A DNA stretch of 64,000 nt from Saccharina japonica (lineage: Eukaryota > Sar > Phaeophyceae > Laminariales > Laminariaceae). Location of the stretch: positions 124,001 through 188,000 of the forward strand of contig MEHQ01000533.1 in assembly GCA_008828725.1 (NCBI GenBank), in the 5' to 3' direction. Positions within the stretch are counted from its first letter, which is position 1. The number at the start of each line of letters is the position of its first letter. The position numbers and the translations under genes were made by a program. Under the pieces are notes generated by a model that had not been told where the DNA came from, did not search any database, and was given only the letters and a program-made list of their open reading frames with translations. Shown here in pieces: positions 47,801 to 58,799 of the stretch.

Positions 47801-50800
47801 TATATAGCCCCACCAAAACAACGATACCCTTTCGTATCACCAACATCAACATGAACAGTCTACTATTTAATACGCAGCGTGAGGGCTCAGTAGGATCATG
47901 TCGGGTCCGTGCCGTACGACTCATGGCAGCAGTGCAACCATAATGTCGATAGAGGTATACACTAGGCCCTCTCATAAGAAAGTGCCCCACAAGAACCTCA
48001 GCCTAAACATTACGGGGGAAATAAGAAAGTCGATAGCTATTATACTGAAGTTAGTGTGGGACACACCCCTTTCTCAAACAAGAAAGTCAGCCTAAGCCCG
48101 ATTTCTGGTTTCTTATGAGCGGGCCGGTACTGTATACTGTATACCAATAGCACTTTTGGTCTGATTTTGTTTTGTGAATGACCTATTCAAGTATGAAAGG
48201 CTCCTTAACCCAAAATGGTCGGAATGCTGCCATTATCGTGTTGAAGAAATTTCCATTTTGTATCGTGTTAAAAGAAATTTCCATTTTGTATCATTAAAGT
48301 ATTTTTCTTCGGGTGTATGATATATATATCGTATTATACCACTTTTTTTTTAAAAAAAAATCAGTTTTTGGGTGAGGTATAGAGCTCCTATACTATAATC
48401 AAGATAATCAAGTGACCACCTGTAGAAAAATCATGGCGCACCCTCACCTTAAGATAGCATGCGTCATTTTTATCACCCCCTTTCCACGCAGTGGCCGTAT
48501 GCATACAGCTGCAATCACACCTTTATCTTCGTCAATTCCCCCCCTCTAAAGTCTTGAGAGGGGCATCTTATAGAGAACGAAAACGATTTCTAAACATTAA
48601 AACACAAAAAAAAAAGATGATTTTCTGGATAATCGATCCGTTTGGTTGCTGCATGCACCTTGTGCCCTTGCGCGTCGAGCATGTCCAGCCCCAAGAACTC
48701 CAACACCTCCGTGAGCGTCTCTAGTGGGTTTTCCGCCATGTCTTCTGTGAACACCACCTGCAAAACAAAAGTCGCAGTTGCCAGGAAACGGTACACCGAG
48801 GTGTTTTCTTAGCGTTTTAGTTACCTCCTGATGAAGCACACCCATACTTTTGTGGAGAAAGTACTTGGCATTAGTGTTGGGGTAATTATTTCATTGTCAA
48901 TAGTGCTGGGTGTTACTACTCAGTAGCAAGCGGGTTGAGGGGGTTGACCGCCATATGCTTTTTGTGGACATCACCTGCAAAATAAACAGTGTCGTTGCGT
49001 GGTTGCGAAGGTAAAGCTAGACTTGTGGGATGTTTGTTTTGCAGCGGTTGAAGGGTGAAGGCTCAGGTGTGACCACAACAACACACCACCACCATCAACA
49101 CCAACGGACACAAGGAAAAGCAACACCAACAAAACATCACCAACAACACACACAAAACAACAGCAACATAAACGCCAACAAACACCACCGCTACCAACAT
49201 CAACCCACACATGAACAAACGCCACCACCACCACAACGTAAATAAACAATACTGACACCAACACCACCACCACTAACACCAATAATCCCCAACCTCCACC
49301 ACCAACACCCACCCCTGTCCCTATACCCATTGCGTTAAATCACCGGGGCAGCAGGATCAACATCCAAAAACGCCACCACCATTACCAACACCACCAACAC
49401 TACCACCATCATCACCATTACCCAACACAGGCAACGCAACTACCAACACTACCAACACCACAATTATCAACAAACACCACCAACACCAACACCACCACCA
49501 ACATCAGCAAACATAAACAAACAGCACCGCCCACCTTGAAGCTCTCCCTGCCGAATACGTTGAACCACCGCTGCAGCTGCATCACGTACACGCTCTTTCC
49601 CACGTGCGCGTTGAACATCACTTCCTCCAAGTAGTCTCTAGGGTTACACCTTGACAGTCAAAAACAGCAAAAAAAAGCGAACAACCCACAAAAACCAGGA
49701 CATTAATTATTGATCAGTATTTTAATTGTGTTTTTGACATCGTGAAATGTGCAGCAACAACGTTGACCACTCCTAATCATTCCCGGATGAAAGGAGAGAA
49801 TAAGCCGATAAGGTACGTATGCTTTATTGCGTAGCCCCTCGGGTGAGGAGTATACTAATAGTCAGTAACAGTCAGTCAAAAAGAACAGGGATGGTACTTT
49901 TTGGCCTTATGAGGCAAATATTTCTGCCCCCCCCGGGCTACTTAACCTTACTAGTGTTTTATTACACAATTATTCGTGATATAGTGCACCTAGGCTATGA
50001 CATTGTTAATCGGGTAGTACTTTTAGCTTTCATCCGAAATCTTTCTTGGTGGCCCAGACGGCAGCATACGTTACAGCAGCAGTACCGTAAACTCGTAGTG
50101 CTGCGTGCGCCCTGTCGTCGAATGGATAACACGCACCACGAAAATAGAAACAGCCACCAATATTTTCCGGTTGGTGGGGGGGTGATATTTCCGTGCAAAT
50201 ACAAAGTAAAAACGTACTCTCAATAACTTGAATTATCTCGTATCGCACTGACTGTTGTACAAGGTCCACCTTCGGAGGCATTCCTACGTGGGGTATAGGG
50301 GGGCACGCAAGGAAAACCTCCGATGACGTTTTGTGCAGAGGCTGAAATGAAAACATATAAAGGCCTTCCACCCCCGTTGAATTTTTGAAGTCTATAATAT
50401 GACTACGTCCCAACAAACGAAACACTTAACGACCAGCCGAAAGGAAACAGCTCGATAAACGACACGCACAACGACCAGCCAAAGGGAACAGCCCGAAGGA
50501 CGAAACGCTAAACGGACAGTGAAAGAAAACAGCCCAAAAAACGAAACGCATAACGACCAGCCAAAGGAAATCGGTACATACACCAATATACAGCCCGAGA
50601 AACGAAGCCCATAACGACCAGCCATACACAATCCGTACAACTATCAACACACATCCCGAAAAACACAACGCATAACGACCAGCCAAAGCGAACAGAGGAA
50701 AAAAAAAGAAACGCATAGCGACCAGCCGAAGGGAAACCTGCACTATTTAATCTATATCACCACGAAATACACACATACCATGGCTCGGTGTGCGTGTTGC

Positions 50801-53800
50801 ATATCTGGCACGGCGGGTTTCCCTCGCACTGCTTCGGACCCTTCGAGTCCCTGACAAGACACAACACAGCAGAGGCAAGGGTAAGGCCAGACACCAGACA
50901 GACCAGACGGCACGGGAAAAGACAAGACATGACGGGATATCGGGTAAGACAAGACATGACAGGATAGCGCTTTTCGACTGGAACGGTTTGGAAATGACGG
51001 CGTTCCTTAACCCGAAAACTCGTCGGGGTTTGGTTGTTGTGTTGCTATGTTGCTATATTTTTCTTTCTATACTTAGGTAATGGGATTGCTCATCGGATAT
51101 CACTTTTATTTTCCTCCAAAGGCAGGTGGCTTACTATTACTTAGTATTAGTATAGAGCTCCTCAATTGAGGAGCCTCAGGAAACTGTATACTATACAACA
51201 TGGTGCACCTCTACCGTACTTAAGTAGCATGCGCCCGTGATGGGGTGTACAGTGTACAGTAGGCACCCCCAGTTACCATAGGGGCAGCGTTTTTTTTTTT
51301 GCCTTTTAAGGCAAATACTATCTGAATGACTATTGAAATCGTCGGAATGCCATTTTATTTTTTGCTTTTTGCAGGATGATTTTTCTTTTATGACTCTAGG
51401 TCATGGGATTGCACTCTCATTTTTATCAGAATCATTTTTTTTTCTTACTAGTAGTACTAATGACTTAGTATTAGTATGTAGTTCAGAAAACTCCGTAACA
51501 TGGTGCCCCCCTACCTTATGCATGGGTCGAGAGCACGCTATATAAGAGAATACCTGGTAGGGACACTAAGACAATCGTACAGTGAAGAAACGCCAAATCT
51601 GGCTGGGCCCGCGCCTACACTACTCGTAAAGCTATGCCAAGTGGATTTCCCAATGTGCGTAAGAGATAAGGTTATGAATAGGTAAGAGATAAGATGTGAT
51701 CGGCCTGTACCACACCAACCCTCTCGGGACTTCAGACGGGGAAACAGTAAAATTGACGGTTACAAAAAGTGACGGTTACAGAAGTAGTAGTACCGACCAC
51801 TACTTGATTGGGGGATGGTATGATACAATGGTTGGTGTCCGACTTACAATGGTTGCAGTGCAGTGCAAGGAGTCGTACGGCACGTGCGCTGCGTTCATCA
51901 CCCTACTGCTGTGTATACCCATGCTGCCGAGTCTACTGCTGTGTATACCGGTGCTGCGTAGGACGCGTGCTAGGGTAGAGGTAGCACTTTTGAGCTAAAA
52001 CGTTTTCTGGTGAATAACACTGACCTATCTCCCTGTAGATCTTAACCTGCCGTTATGATATGTTGTGCAAGATACAATATATATTCGAAGTATATATACT
52101 CGGAAATACCGAGCAGTTCGGCGTGAATCCTTGCAGAACATATCGGACAGATTACATTATAGTGACAATATAGGTATAGGTAAGACGTAGGCTAATCTTA
52201 ATCCTAACCTACAGTGCCGTTATGATATATTGTGCAATGTATGTACAGTAACTATGCCAACTCAGGAAACATGTGCTAGATCATGCAGGTTACACACGGA
52301 ACACATCCAACGGAAATATATAATACATGTAACGGTCAAATAAGACAAAAGTGAGGGCCCGCCGCCCGCCACTAGCCCGTGCACCTGCATGAAGTGACCT
52401 GTGTCTCCCTCCAGATTAGCCCGCTGTCAATACACATCCAACAGCACAAATTACACACACAAACACCACATCCAACGGTAACAAAATATCCAACAGCAAA
52501 CATATTATGAAGTGAGCGACCTGCCGCCCGATACCGCCCGCCTCCATGGAGTCACCTCCGCCTTTCTTTCGAACATCCCGCTGCCAACATACACGCACGG
52601 TTGTAACAAATCCAACAGCAAAAAAATCCAACGGAAACAAATCAAAAACTGAAACTGAAGGCCCCACTGCCCGTGCCAACGGATCGAACGGAAAAAAAAG
52701 AAACATTCAACGGTTATAAAACTAAAGGAGTGACGGGCCTGCCACCTGCCGCCGGTCGCCCGCCGCCTGCCTCTCGCCGCCTGCCGGTCGCTCAGTACAC
52801 GCACCTGCATGAAGTTACCTCCGGCTCCCTTCCGAACAGCCCGTTGTCGGCAGCGTCCTTGAAACATTCGGACAGTCTTTCCACTCTCTCGGCGCCCTCC
52901 TCTAGCACCATGGGTAGAGTGCGGTCCTCGACTAGCTTTAGCTTCCTCCGTGCTCGAACCGCCTTCGCCTCCGCTACTACTACCTCCGCCCCCTCCGCAC
53001 CAGCAGCAGCATCAGCAGTAGCATCAACAGCAGCAGCAAGAGGAGGGGGTGGCGGTAGAGCTGCGAGTCCCGGTTCAGGCGAAACCGTCGCGTCGGCGAC
53101 GGTTTCATTCGATGACACTGTTGTTTGATAATTTAATATTATTTTATTTTGTTTGTAGTTTTTGGATTTGTTTGGGATTGTTTTGCACCACGGACGACGA
53201 AAGGCACAGGAGGGAGGGAGGGAGGGAGGGAGGGAGGGAGGGAGGGTGGCAAGGAGGAANNNNNNNNNNNNNNNNNNNNNNNNNNNNNNNNNNNNNNNNN
53301 NNNNNNNNNNNNNNNNNNNNNNNNNNNNNNNNNNNNNNNNNNNNNNNNNNNNNNNNNNNNNNNNNNNNNNNNNNNNNNNNNNNNNNNNNNNNNNNNNNNN
53401 NNNNNNNNNNNNNNNNNNNNNNNNNNNNNNNNNNNNNNNNNNNNNNNNNNNNNNNNNNNNNNNNNNNNNNNNNNNNNNNNNNNNNNNNNNNNNNNNNNNN
53501 NNNNNNNNNNNNNNNNNNNNNNNNNNNNNNNNNNNNNNNNNNNNNNNNNNNNNNNNNNNNNNNNNNTCCCCCTGCCCACCCCCCTCCCCCCCACCTCCCC
53601 ACTCCCCTGATCACCCATATCCCCTCCCTCGCCCCCTCCCCCCGTTCTAAAAATGCCATTTTATTCATGGACTCACACTCGCTCTTGTACTCCCACGAGC
53701 TGATGGTCCTAGCCACGGGTTCTCTGAGCACGATCAAAAACCTGAGACCCTTTCGCTTCAAGGTTCCTTCTCCGTATAAGTCGGCGATACGATGCGGCGC

Positions 53801-56800
53801 CTCCGCCACGACGGAATAATGCGGCGTAACTGAAAACGGTTGGGGTGAAACGTAATAAGACAGCCGGTTGAGGAAGCAACCACGAAGGCAGTAGTAGTAA
53901 ATGTCTACATGTTAAGTTGTAGCAGTACTGGTATGAATAATAGTATAAATATTACGAATAGTAAAAGTTCAAAGTAACACCAGTAGTGCTACTCGTACCA
54001 GTAGACCAGTAGCAGTAGGAGATCAGTGATTGTAGTAGTGTAGAGCAACATATGTTACCGTGTTATATTCTAAATGTGGACAGGAGTGTTTGCGCGAAAA
54101 CCACCGACATCGCTCACAGCCGTCGCTGACAGCCACCGCTCCGCCCCCAATCCCCCACACTCAACGACGGTGTGCCCCCCCCCCACAGTCAACAACGGTG
54201 TCCTCATGCTGAGCAAGCGTAGCTAGCCTAGCTCTCCTAGCGGCTATCTTGGTGTCATGCCAAAGCTTAGGAGAATTGTCGAACAAGTGAGCCTCGAAAA
54301 AGTTGTAGCCTTCTTGCGCTGACACCAGGCGAGCACGCGGGTGCCTGCTCAGCCAGTTCGACAGAGAAGTAGTGCCTTGGAAAAAGAAGAAGCGTGACGA
54401 ATTTGGAACAACGATAACCAAAAAAACGAGTGGGAAAATGTACGGGAGAGGGGTGTGTGTGGTATTGGTGTCATGCCCAAGCTCAAGAAAATGACCAAAC
54501 AAGTTAGAAGAAGCATGACAAACTTGGAACAATAAGAGCCAGAAAACAAATGGGAACATGTATGGGAAAGGCGGGGGGGGGTGGTTGGTATTGGTGGCAT
54601 GGCGAAGCTTAGGAAAATGATCGAACACGTGAGCACCGCCAAAGTTCTAGCCTTCTTGAGCTGAGAGCAGACCGGTATCATATGCGGGTGTCCCTGCTAT
54701 GCCAGTTGGACAGAGAACTACTGAGTAGTACCTGATTATGCTTGGAAACAACGAAAATGCAGTATAGAAACCAGAAAACCAACGGGAAATAAGTATGGTA
54801 TGGGAAGGCCAGGGGGGGGGGGGGGGGGGGGGGGGCATTCGGGAAAGAGCGCTCAAATCGGCTTGTCCGCTACAGATCAGAGCGATGTGTAGTTAAGAGC
54901 GCCTGCTTAGGCTTAAGATTCTCACGGGGCGCTCTTACATCGAGGTACCCACTGCGCTAACAGTACGAGTACCACTCTGGGCCATAATATAGGTATTAGG
55001 ATACATGCATTAGGAAACCCTGACCGTCATATGGCCGTTTTGTGCTCACTTGGTTTTGTTTCTCCTTTCTGGGATGTTTACTGGCGATCGACGCCAATGC
55101 TAATGCAGCATATTGTCGCATGGCAATCATATATAGTCATAACTATGAAATACATATATATATTTAAAACATCAATATATTACCAGTATATTTCCAAGCA
55201 CAACCCACAGATCAAACCAAAACAAGCCAAAACCCCAGCTACCGAACCACGCAAAAAACGCTCACCGCATTTGGAAACCCCTATGAAGAACACGGTGGGC
55301 AAGCACCGGCTCTCGCCCTCCTCGTCCTCCGCACATCGCGGCCTCCCGTCCTGAAGCAGCTCTCCGGCTAGCTCCTCCGGGGACAGGAACAATTTCCCCC
55401 CTCCCGCCGTCGTCTCTGATTGGCCTAGACTTTGCGCGGTATCGGCGGCTGTTCCGTATGAGTCGTGGTCTTGTCGCCGACGGAATGCCCCGGCGGGATC
55501 GGTACGCCGACCGGTCGTAGAGAGCCCTCCGCGGAACGGTCCTAGGAGCGGCGCGAGAGCGAGGATTCCGAGCGTGAAAGTGCAGATGACAGCTCCTGCA
55601 TGTCGCGGGCTTCTTCTCGCGAACGGCCTGGTGCTGGAGCGGGGTGGGATGGGGTTAGTAGTGGGATTTCGGATGGGATTTCGGATGGGGGGGTTGGGGT
55701 TTTCCGGCGAATGCCACGGTAGGGGTGACGCATGTTTTGGCTATTTCTGAATAATGCCTTACTTAATGCGCTCTATTCTATCAGTAAGTCACCCAAAAAC
55801 AGATTTTGGGCGAAAATAAAAGTGTAACCCGATGAATAATGCCATGGCCTAACTATACTATACCATGAACAATATTACAACACGATAACGATGGAATAAG
55901 TCTGACGATTTTGTGGCGATTTTGGGTTAAGGATCCCGATCATTCAGAAACCACTAAAGCCAAAAAAAGGTATACCTTACACCTCTATCGTACCATGCGA
56001 CGTCGGGTCAGGTGTGTTGGAGCTACATGGGATGGTGTTAAATGGTAATTGGAGTTGGTGAAATGGGGTTGGGATGGGATTTGGGGCGTGGGACGGGCTT
56101 GTTAGATCAGGTTGAGTGGAATGGAGCTAGATGGTATGGTATTACATGGTAATTGGAGTTGGTGAAAGGGTTTGGGACGGGATGGGATGGCGTTTGGCAT
56201 GGCATTTCAGGTGTGACTTTGGATGGGATCTGGAGTTGTGGGACGGGATCGTTACTTCAGGTTGGGTGGATGGAGCTAAATGGTATGGTCTTAAAATGGC
56301 ATGTGAGGTTGGCGAAATGGGTTGGCATGGTATGGGATGGGGTTTGCGTGTGGGAAGGGATTATTGTATCATAGTCGGCGGAATGGAGCCATACGGGACG
56401 GTGTTGAGTGTGAATGGAATGGGGTTGATTACATGGGGTTCGGATAGGCCAAGGTTTGACATAGCGTCGGATGATATGGGGTGGGGTTTGGGATGCGATG
56501 GGACGGGTTTGGGATGGGTAGGGCTTGCGACGTAAACGGCTTGCGACGTAAAGGAGTCTCGGGATGGGATTTGGTTCGGGACGGAATGCAGAACGGGATT
56601 GGATAAGGTTATCACGGGGTGGTATTGGACGGGGTTACATGGGATGGGGTTTGGGATTGCGTGAGCAATCGGGTGCTGGCGTAGGATGGGGCTAGGGTTT
56701 GGGATTGGATGGGATTCGAGATCGGATAGAGTGTCGGATTCGATGGGGTCTGGCATTTGATGGAATTTCGGGATTGGATGGGATTTGGGATTGGATGTAA

Positions 56801-58799
56801 TTTGGGATTTGGTGGGGTTTGGGATTTTGGATGGCATTTGGGGTTAGATGCGGTTTGGCATTTGATGGGGTTTGGGATTGGATGGGATTTGGGATGGGAT
56901 AGGGTTTGAGATGGGGCTGCAGTAGGTCGCGTGGGGTTAGATGGGATGGGGTTACATGGGATGGGATGGGACGGGACATATGGTTTAGGACATTGATGGG
57001 GTTATACGAGACAGGTTGGGGTATGGTTTTCGAATGGGGTTCGAGGTGCGGGACGGGATCGTTAGATTAGGTTGGGCGGGAAGGAGCTGGCTGGGATGAT
57101 GTCGGATGAGGCTTGGGGTATAATGCGAACGGTTGGACGGTGTGGTGGGATTGCATGGGGTTACGAGGTGTGTCGGGTGGATGGAATCGGGTGTGGCTTT
57201 ACCGGATGCCGTTGAATGGGGTTATATGAGGCGAGACGGGATTAGGTTTGGGATGGGAATGGGGATGGGGATTGAGATGTAGAATGGAACGGGGATTGAG
57301 ATTGAAATAGGGATTGGGAATGTATTGGGTGTTGGGTTGTGATGGGATCCAGAATGACGTTGGAATAGACTGGGTGGTTGTGATGGGAACCAGAATGATT
57401 AGAATAGACTGGGTGGAATGGGGTTGGATGGGATGGAATTCGGCATATAGCATTTCAACCTTATAGAATATGTTTGGTTGATTGTTTGGTCGTGTCCCTC
57501 TCTCGGCAAAATAAGTTAATAATCCACACCAGCTCTCAAGTCATTGTAAAGATTAAATGTTCATCCACCCCTATCATACCCTCATACGTATTAGGTCCTT
57601 AATTGAGGAGCACACTACAGTAACAGTCAGTCAGAACTGTTGCCTTAGGAGGGCAAAAAGTGCCGAAATGCATGACCTACTATATAAAAGGAAAGCCAAG
57701 GGAAGGCGAATAGATGATTCATTCCACTCTCGGTGTAAACACGGTCCTTATTATTCACGTATGTACACACGGTCCTTATTATTCCGCTCAGAGTGGGACG
57801 ATGGGATGAATGCTCGGTTGGTTCTAAAACATCACTCCTCTACTAAAATAATACATCATTATTAATAGTACTACAGTAAACCATTTCCTATACTCGTAGC
57901 TCTATTGATCAGAAAATAACTCCCAGATGCAACCCTGCAACACTCGCACACCTCGGATATACCATGTAGATCATTCCAATCGGATGATCTCGATCTCTCA
58001 GGGTAGGTATATTCCTGATCTGTATGATCTGTATGACCTGTACGTAGAATATGCATGGTCTAGATATCACAGGTTTCCCGGGTTGAATATTTACTTGCAG
58101 ATTCTGCACAACCTCTAACAACGGCAGGTGAGGAACTAGATGATCTGCAGTGGATCATGATCTATCTGTAGATTATCTAGATCATGACCTACCTGTCGAT
58201 GGTCTAGATCATGATATATCTGTAGATGATCTATCTGTAGATGATCTATCTGCCCGAGGGGTGAAGACTTCCGTTGGGCCTTCTCTTGTTTCTGGGAATG
58301 CTCATGAGTGATCGACATTGAATTTCATGTTGCACGTTGGAGGCTAGCAAACACAACAACATACTGCGTACTACAGTGCCTCGTACGTAAGAGGAAATAA
58401 CTCCTACAAATGGAAAAACGTAAACCACACTCACGTGGTGGTGCCTTGCGGGGTGCGTGGGCCGCGCGGGCTGCCGCGCGGGCTCAGTGCAGGGTTTACC
58501 CCAAGTTGATGGAACGGGCTGGTGCTGCTGCTGCTACCGTTGCTGTAGCCGCCGTTGCTGCCGCTACTGCCACCGTTACTCCCCCCCCCTCCCTTCCTGT
58601 GCTGCCCGACTGTTCCGTGGCTGCCGACACTGCCGTTGCTCTCTCCCCTGCCCCCCCCTTGCCTGTGTTGGCCGGCTGATCCATTGGTGCCAGCACTGCC
58701 ACCCCTGCTGCCCCCTCGCCTGTGCTGCCCGGTAGACAGGCTTCGTGCCGCCCTCGGAGAGGTGGCTGGGAGTAACACCTCCGCCGGTGGTGGTGACAT
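44832..58799 (-). CDS. Type II membrane carbohydrate sulfotransferase
   Basis: Ten exons on -: 58799-58435, 55627-55266, 54375-54187, 53829-53677, 53117-52805, 50850-50779, 49649-49535, 48757-48659, 47189-47100 and 44948-44832. All introns are GT-AG and all phases close; 624 aa. Family knowledge: Golgi sulfotransferases move sulfate from PAPS to polysaccharides. Seen: a Gly/Ser-rich cytosolic tail, then RRSPRHA and a membrane anchor (about 133-151), linker, FFIGVSKCGTTSL (5'-phosphosulfate loop, 235-247), FTPHYSV, RFLIVLREPVARTISS (3'-phosphate site, R341 and S349/S350), a Pro/Ala-rich insert in exon 5, a Cys-rich short exon, QLQRWFNVFG, VVFTEDM..NPLETL..FLGL and MREFFGPYNKALEDLLG at the end. 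In a brown alga fucan sulfation would be a natural role, but the acceptor cannot be read from sequence. The first exon is the least certain part; it is accepted because its phase fits and no in-frame ATG lies nearer. Confidence 0.85.
45000..45182. repeat. GATC-rich short repeat (CCTGATCTATATGAA)
   Basis: ATCCCTGATCTATATGAA and variants repeat at about 24-33 bp. The open frame reads IPDLYEQIPDLYEKV, a repeat effect. It resembles 58010-58040 (CCTGATCTGTATGATC). Confidence 0.65.
45205..45527 (-). mobile_element. tRNA-derived SINE, full length
   Basis: On - the head reads GGCGGTCTAACTCGTAGCC (A box) and GAGGATTCGATTCTC (B box), the body matches the other copies, and the end is CCATCCCATTT on +. 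A CTATTAATAG sits inside at 45307-45316, absent from the other SINE copies. Confidence 0.8.
46729..46815. mobile_element. piggyBac-type MITE (family B)
   Basis: CCCCTTAAGAACCGG to CAGTTCTGAAAGGG|TTAA; the left duplication has changed to TCAA. Internal ACTTGAATTAGTGTGGGAT is shared with the other copies. Confidence 0.7.
46915..47010. repeat. Purine-rich G/A tract
   Basis: GGGGGGGAGGGACGG and GGAGGGGGAGAGAGCG-type sequence on +, pyrimidine-only on the transcript strand, about 90 bp downstream of the donor after exon 47189-47100. Confidence 0.85.
47965..48125. mobile_element. MITE with CTCATAAGAAAG ends
   Basis: The left end is GGCCCTCTCATAAGAAAG; the right end is TTTCTTATGAGCGGGCC. These are inverted over about 15 bp. 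Related to 1-170. Confidence 0.65.
49070..49520. repeat. CAACACCACCA-rich intron repeat
   Basis: An irregular mix of AACACC, ACCACC and ACAACA fills most of the intron between sulfotransferase exons 49649-49535 and 48757-48659; on the transcript it is GGTGTTGGTGG. Confidence 0.85.
50425..50740. repeat. Minisatellite (CATAACGACCAGCCAAAGG) in an intron
   Basis: CGACCAGCC occurs about seven times with AACAGCCCGA.AAACGAAACGC between, at 35-75 bp spacing. It lies directly downstream of the donor after the Cys-rich exon 50850-50779. Confidence 0.85.
52388..52440 (-). pseudogene. Decayed copy of the end of sulfotransferase exon 53117-52805 (copy 3)
   Basis: CATGAAGTGACCTG..CTCCCTCCAGATTAGCCCG on + parallels CATGAAGTTACCTCCGGCTC..AACAGCCCG at the working exon. 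GTGCACCTGCATGAAG, including the donor, is kept. Confidence 0.7.
52543..52595 (-). pseudogene. Decayed copy of the end of sulfotransferase exon 53117-52805 (copy 2)
   Basis: On - it reads GMFERKAEVT against GLFGREPEVT in the working exon. The flanking CCTGCCGCCCG.. intron stretch is repeated with it. Confidence 0.75.
53209..53566. other. GGGA repeat and assembly gap
   Basis: (GGGA)n at 53209-53246 runs into 307 N (53260-53566), followed by C-rich CCCCCTCC sequence. It lies in the intron between sulfotransferase exons 53829-53677 and 53117-52805, so no known coding sequence is lost. Confidence 0.95.
53677..53829 (-). CDS. Sulfotransferase exon 4: 3'-phosphate binding segment
   Basis: Reads TPHYSVVAEAPHRI, then LKRKGLRFLIVLREPVARTI and SSWEYKSE. 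Arg in LREP and Ser in TISS are the conserved 3'-phosphate contacts. The donor is GTGAGT, the strongest in the gene. Confidence 0.85.
54187..54375 (-). CDS. Sulfotransferase exon 3: rest of the PAPS loop
   Basis: The acceptor TTTTTCCAAG|GCACTACT gives GTTSLSNWLSRHP, then EGYNFFEAHLF, and ends VVD plus one base before GTGGGG. The FFE and HP residues match the family's pattern after the PAPS loop. Two decayed copies lie upstream. Confidence 0.85.
54466..54540 (-). pseudogene. Decayed copy of sulfotransferase exon 54375-54187 (copy 2, centre missing)
   Basis: GGTGTCATGCCCAAGCTCA then GAAGCATGACAAACTTGGAACAA on +: both edges of the unit are present, but the PAPS-loop part between is absent. Confidence 0.75.
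54590..54725 (-). pseudogene. Decayed copy of sulfotransferase exon 54375-54187 (copy 3)
   Basis: Keeps GCATGGCGAAGCTTAGGAAAA, GTTCTAGCCTTCTTGAGCTGA and CAGTTGGACAGAGAAC on +, parallel to the working exon throughout. On - LLSAQEG is still readable, but frames are broken and the CAAG acceptor is lost. Confidence 0.8.
54840..54955. mobile_element. Tc1/mariner-like MITE family D, left end lost
   Basis: GAGCGCTCAAATCGGC, GTGTAGTTAAGAGCGCC and GGGCGCTCTTACATCGAGGTACCCACTG match 26874-27077. The left end is replaced by a run of about 25 G. Confidence 0.65.
55266..55627 (-). CDS. Sulfotransferase exon 2: membrane anchor and PAPS loop start
   Basis: The acceptor CACCAG|GCC is preceded by a consensus-like branch site CTACTAAC (about 55653-55660 on the other strand). 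It encodes the hydrophobic anchor (GAVICTFTLGILALAPLLG), a linker and LPTVFFIGVSKCG, breaking the PAPS loop inside the Gly codon (TGCG|GTGAGC). Confidence 0.8.
55718..56001. mobile_element. MITE family A next to a sulfotransferase acceptor
   Basis: CACGGTAGGGGTGACGCATG on the left, CCTCTATCGTACCATGCG on the right. It ends about 90 bp upstream of exon 55627-55266 in transcript direction. Confidence 0.7.
56030..57455. repeat. G-rich satellite (GGGATGGGATTTGG), 1.4 kb
   Basis: TGGGATTGGATGGGATTT, GGGATGGGGTT and related words fill the interval on +. It lies in the first intron of the sulfotransferase, so the transcript carries the C-rich strand. Runs of GGG every 5-8 bases could form G-quadruplexes on +. 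Confidence 0.9.
57900..58255. repeat. GATC-rich dispersed repeat
   Basis: Copy of the repeat at 27740-28090, with GGTTTCCCGGGTTGAAT, CTGCACAACCTCTAACAACGG and a GATGATCTATCTGTA run at its end. Confidence 0.6.
58435..58799 (-). CDS. Predicted first exon of the sulfotransferase (cytosolic tail)
   Basis: Starts MSPPPAEVLL and continues in Gly, Ser, Arg and Asn-rich sequence (GQHRRGGSRGG, SNGSSS), ending PQGTT with donor CACCAC|GTGAGT, phase 2, which fits the 1-base overhang of the next exon. Low complexity means homology cannot confirm it. The GC-rich repeat GCCGNTGCTGCC on + creates open frames in other phases too. Confidence 0.5.

Noticed and set aside
53139-53819. 150-256 codon frames crossing the gap
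   Set aside because: They read through 307 N; only the segment above 53677 on - is a true exon.
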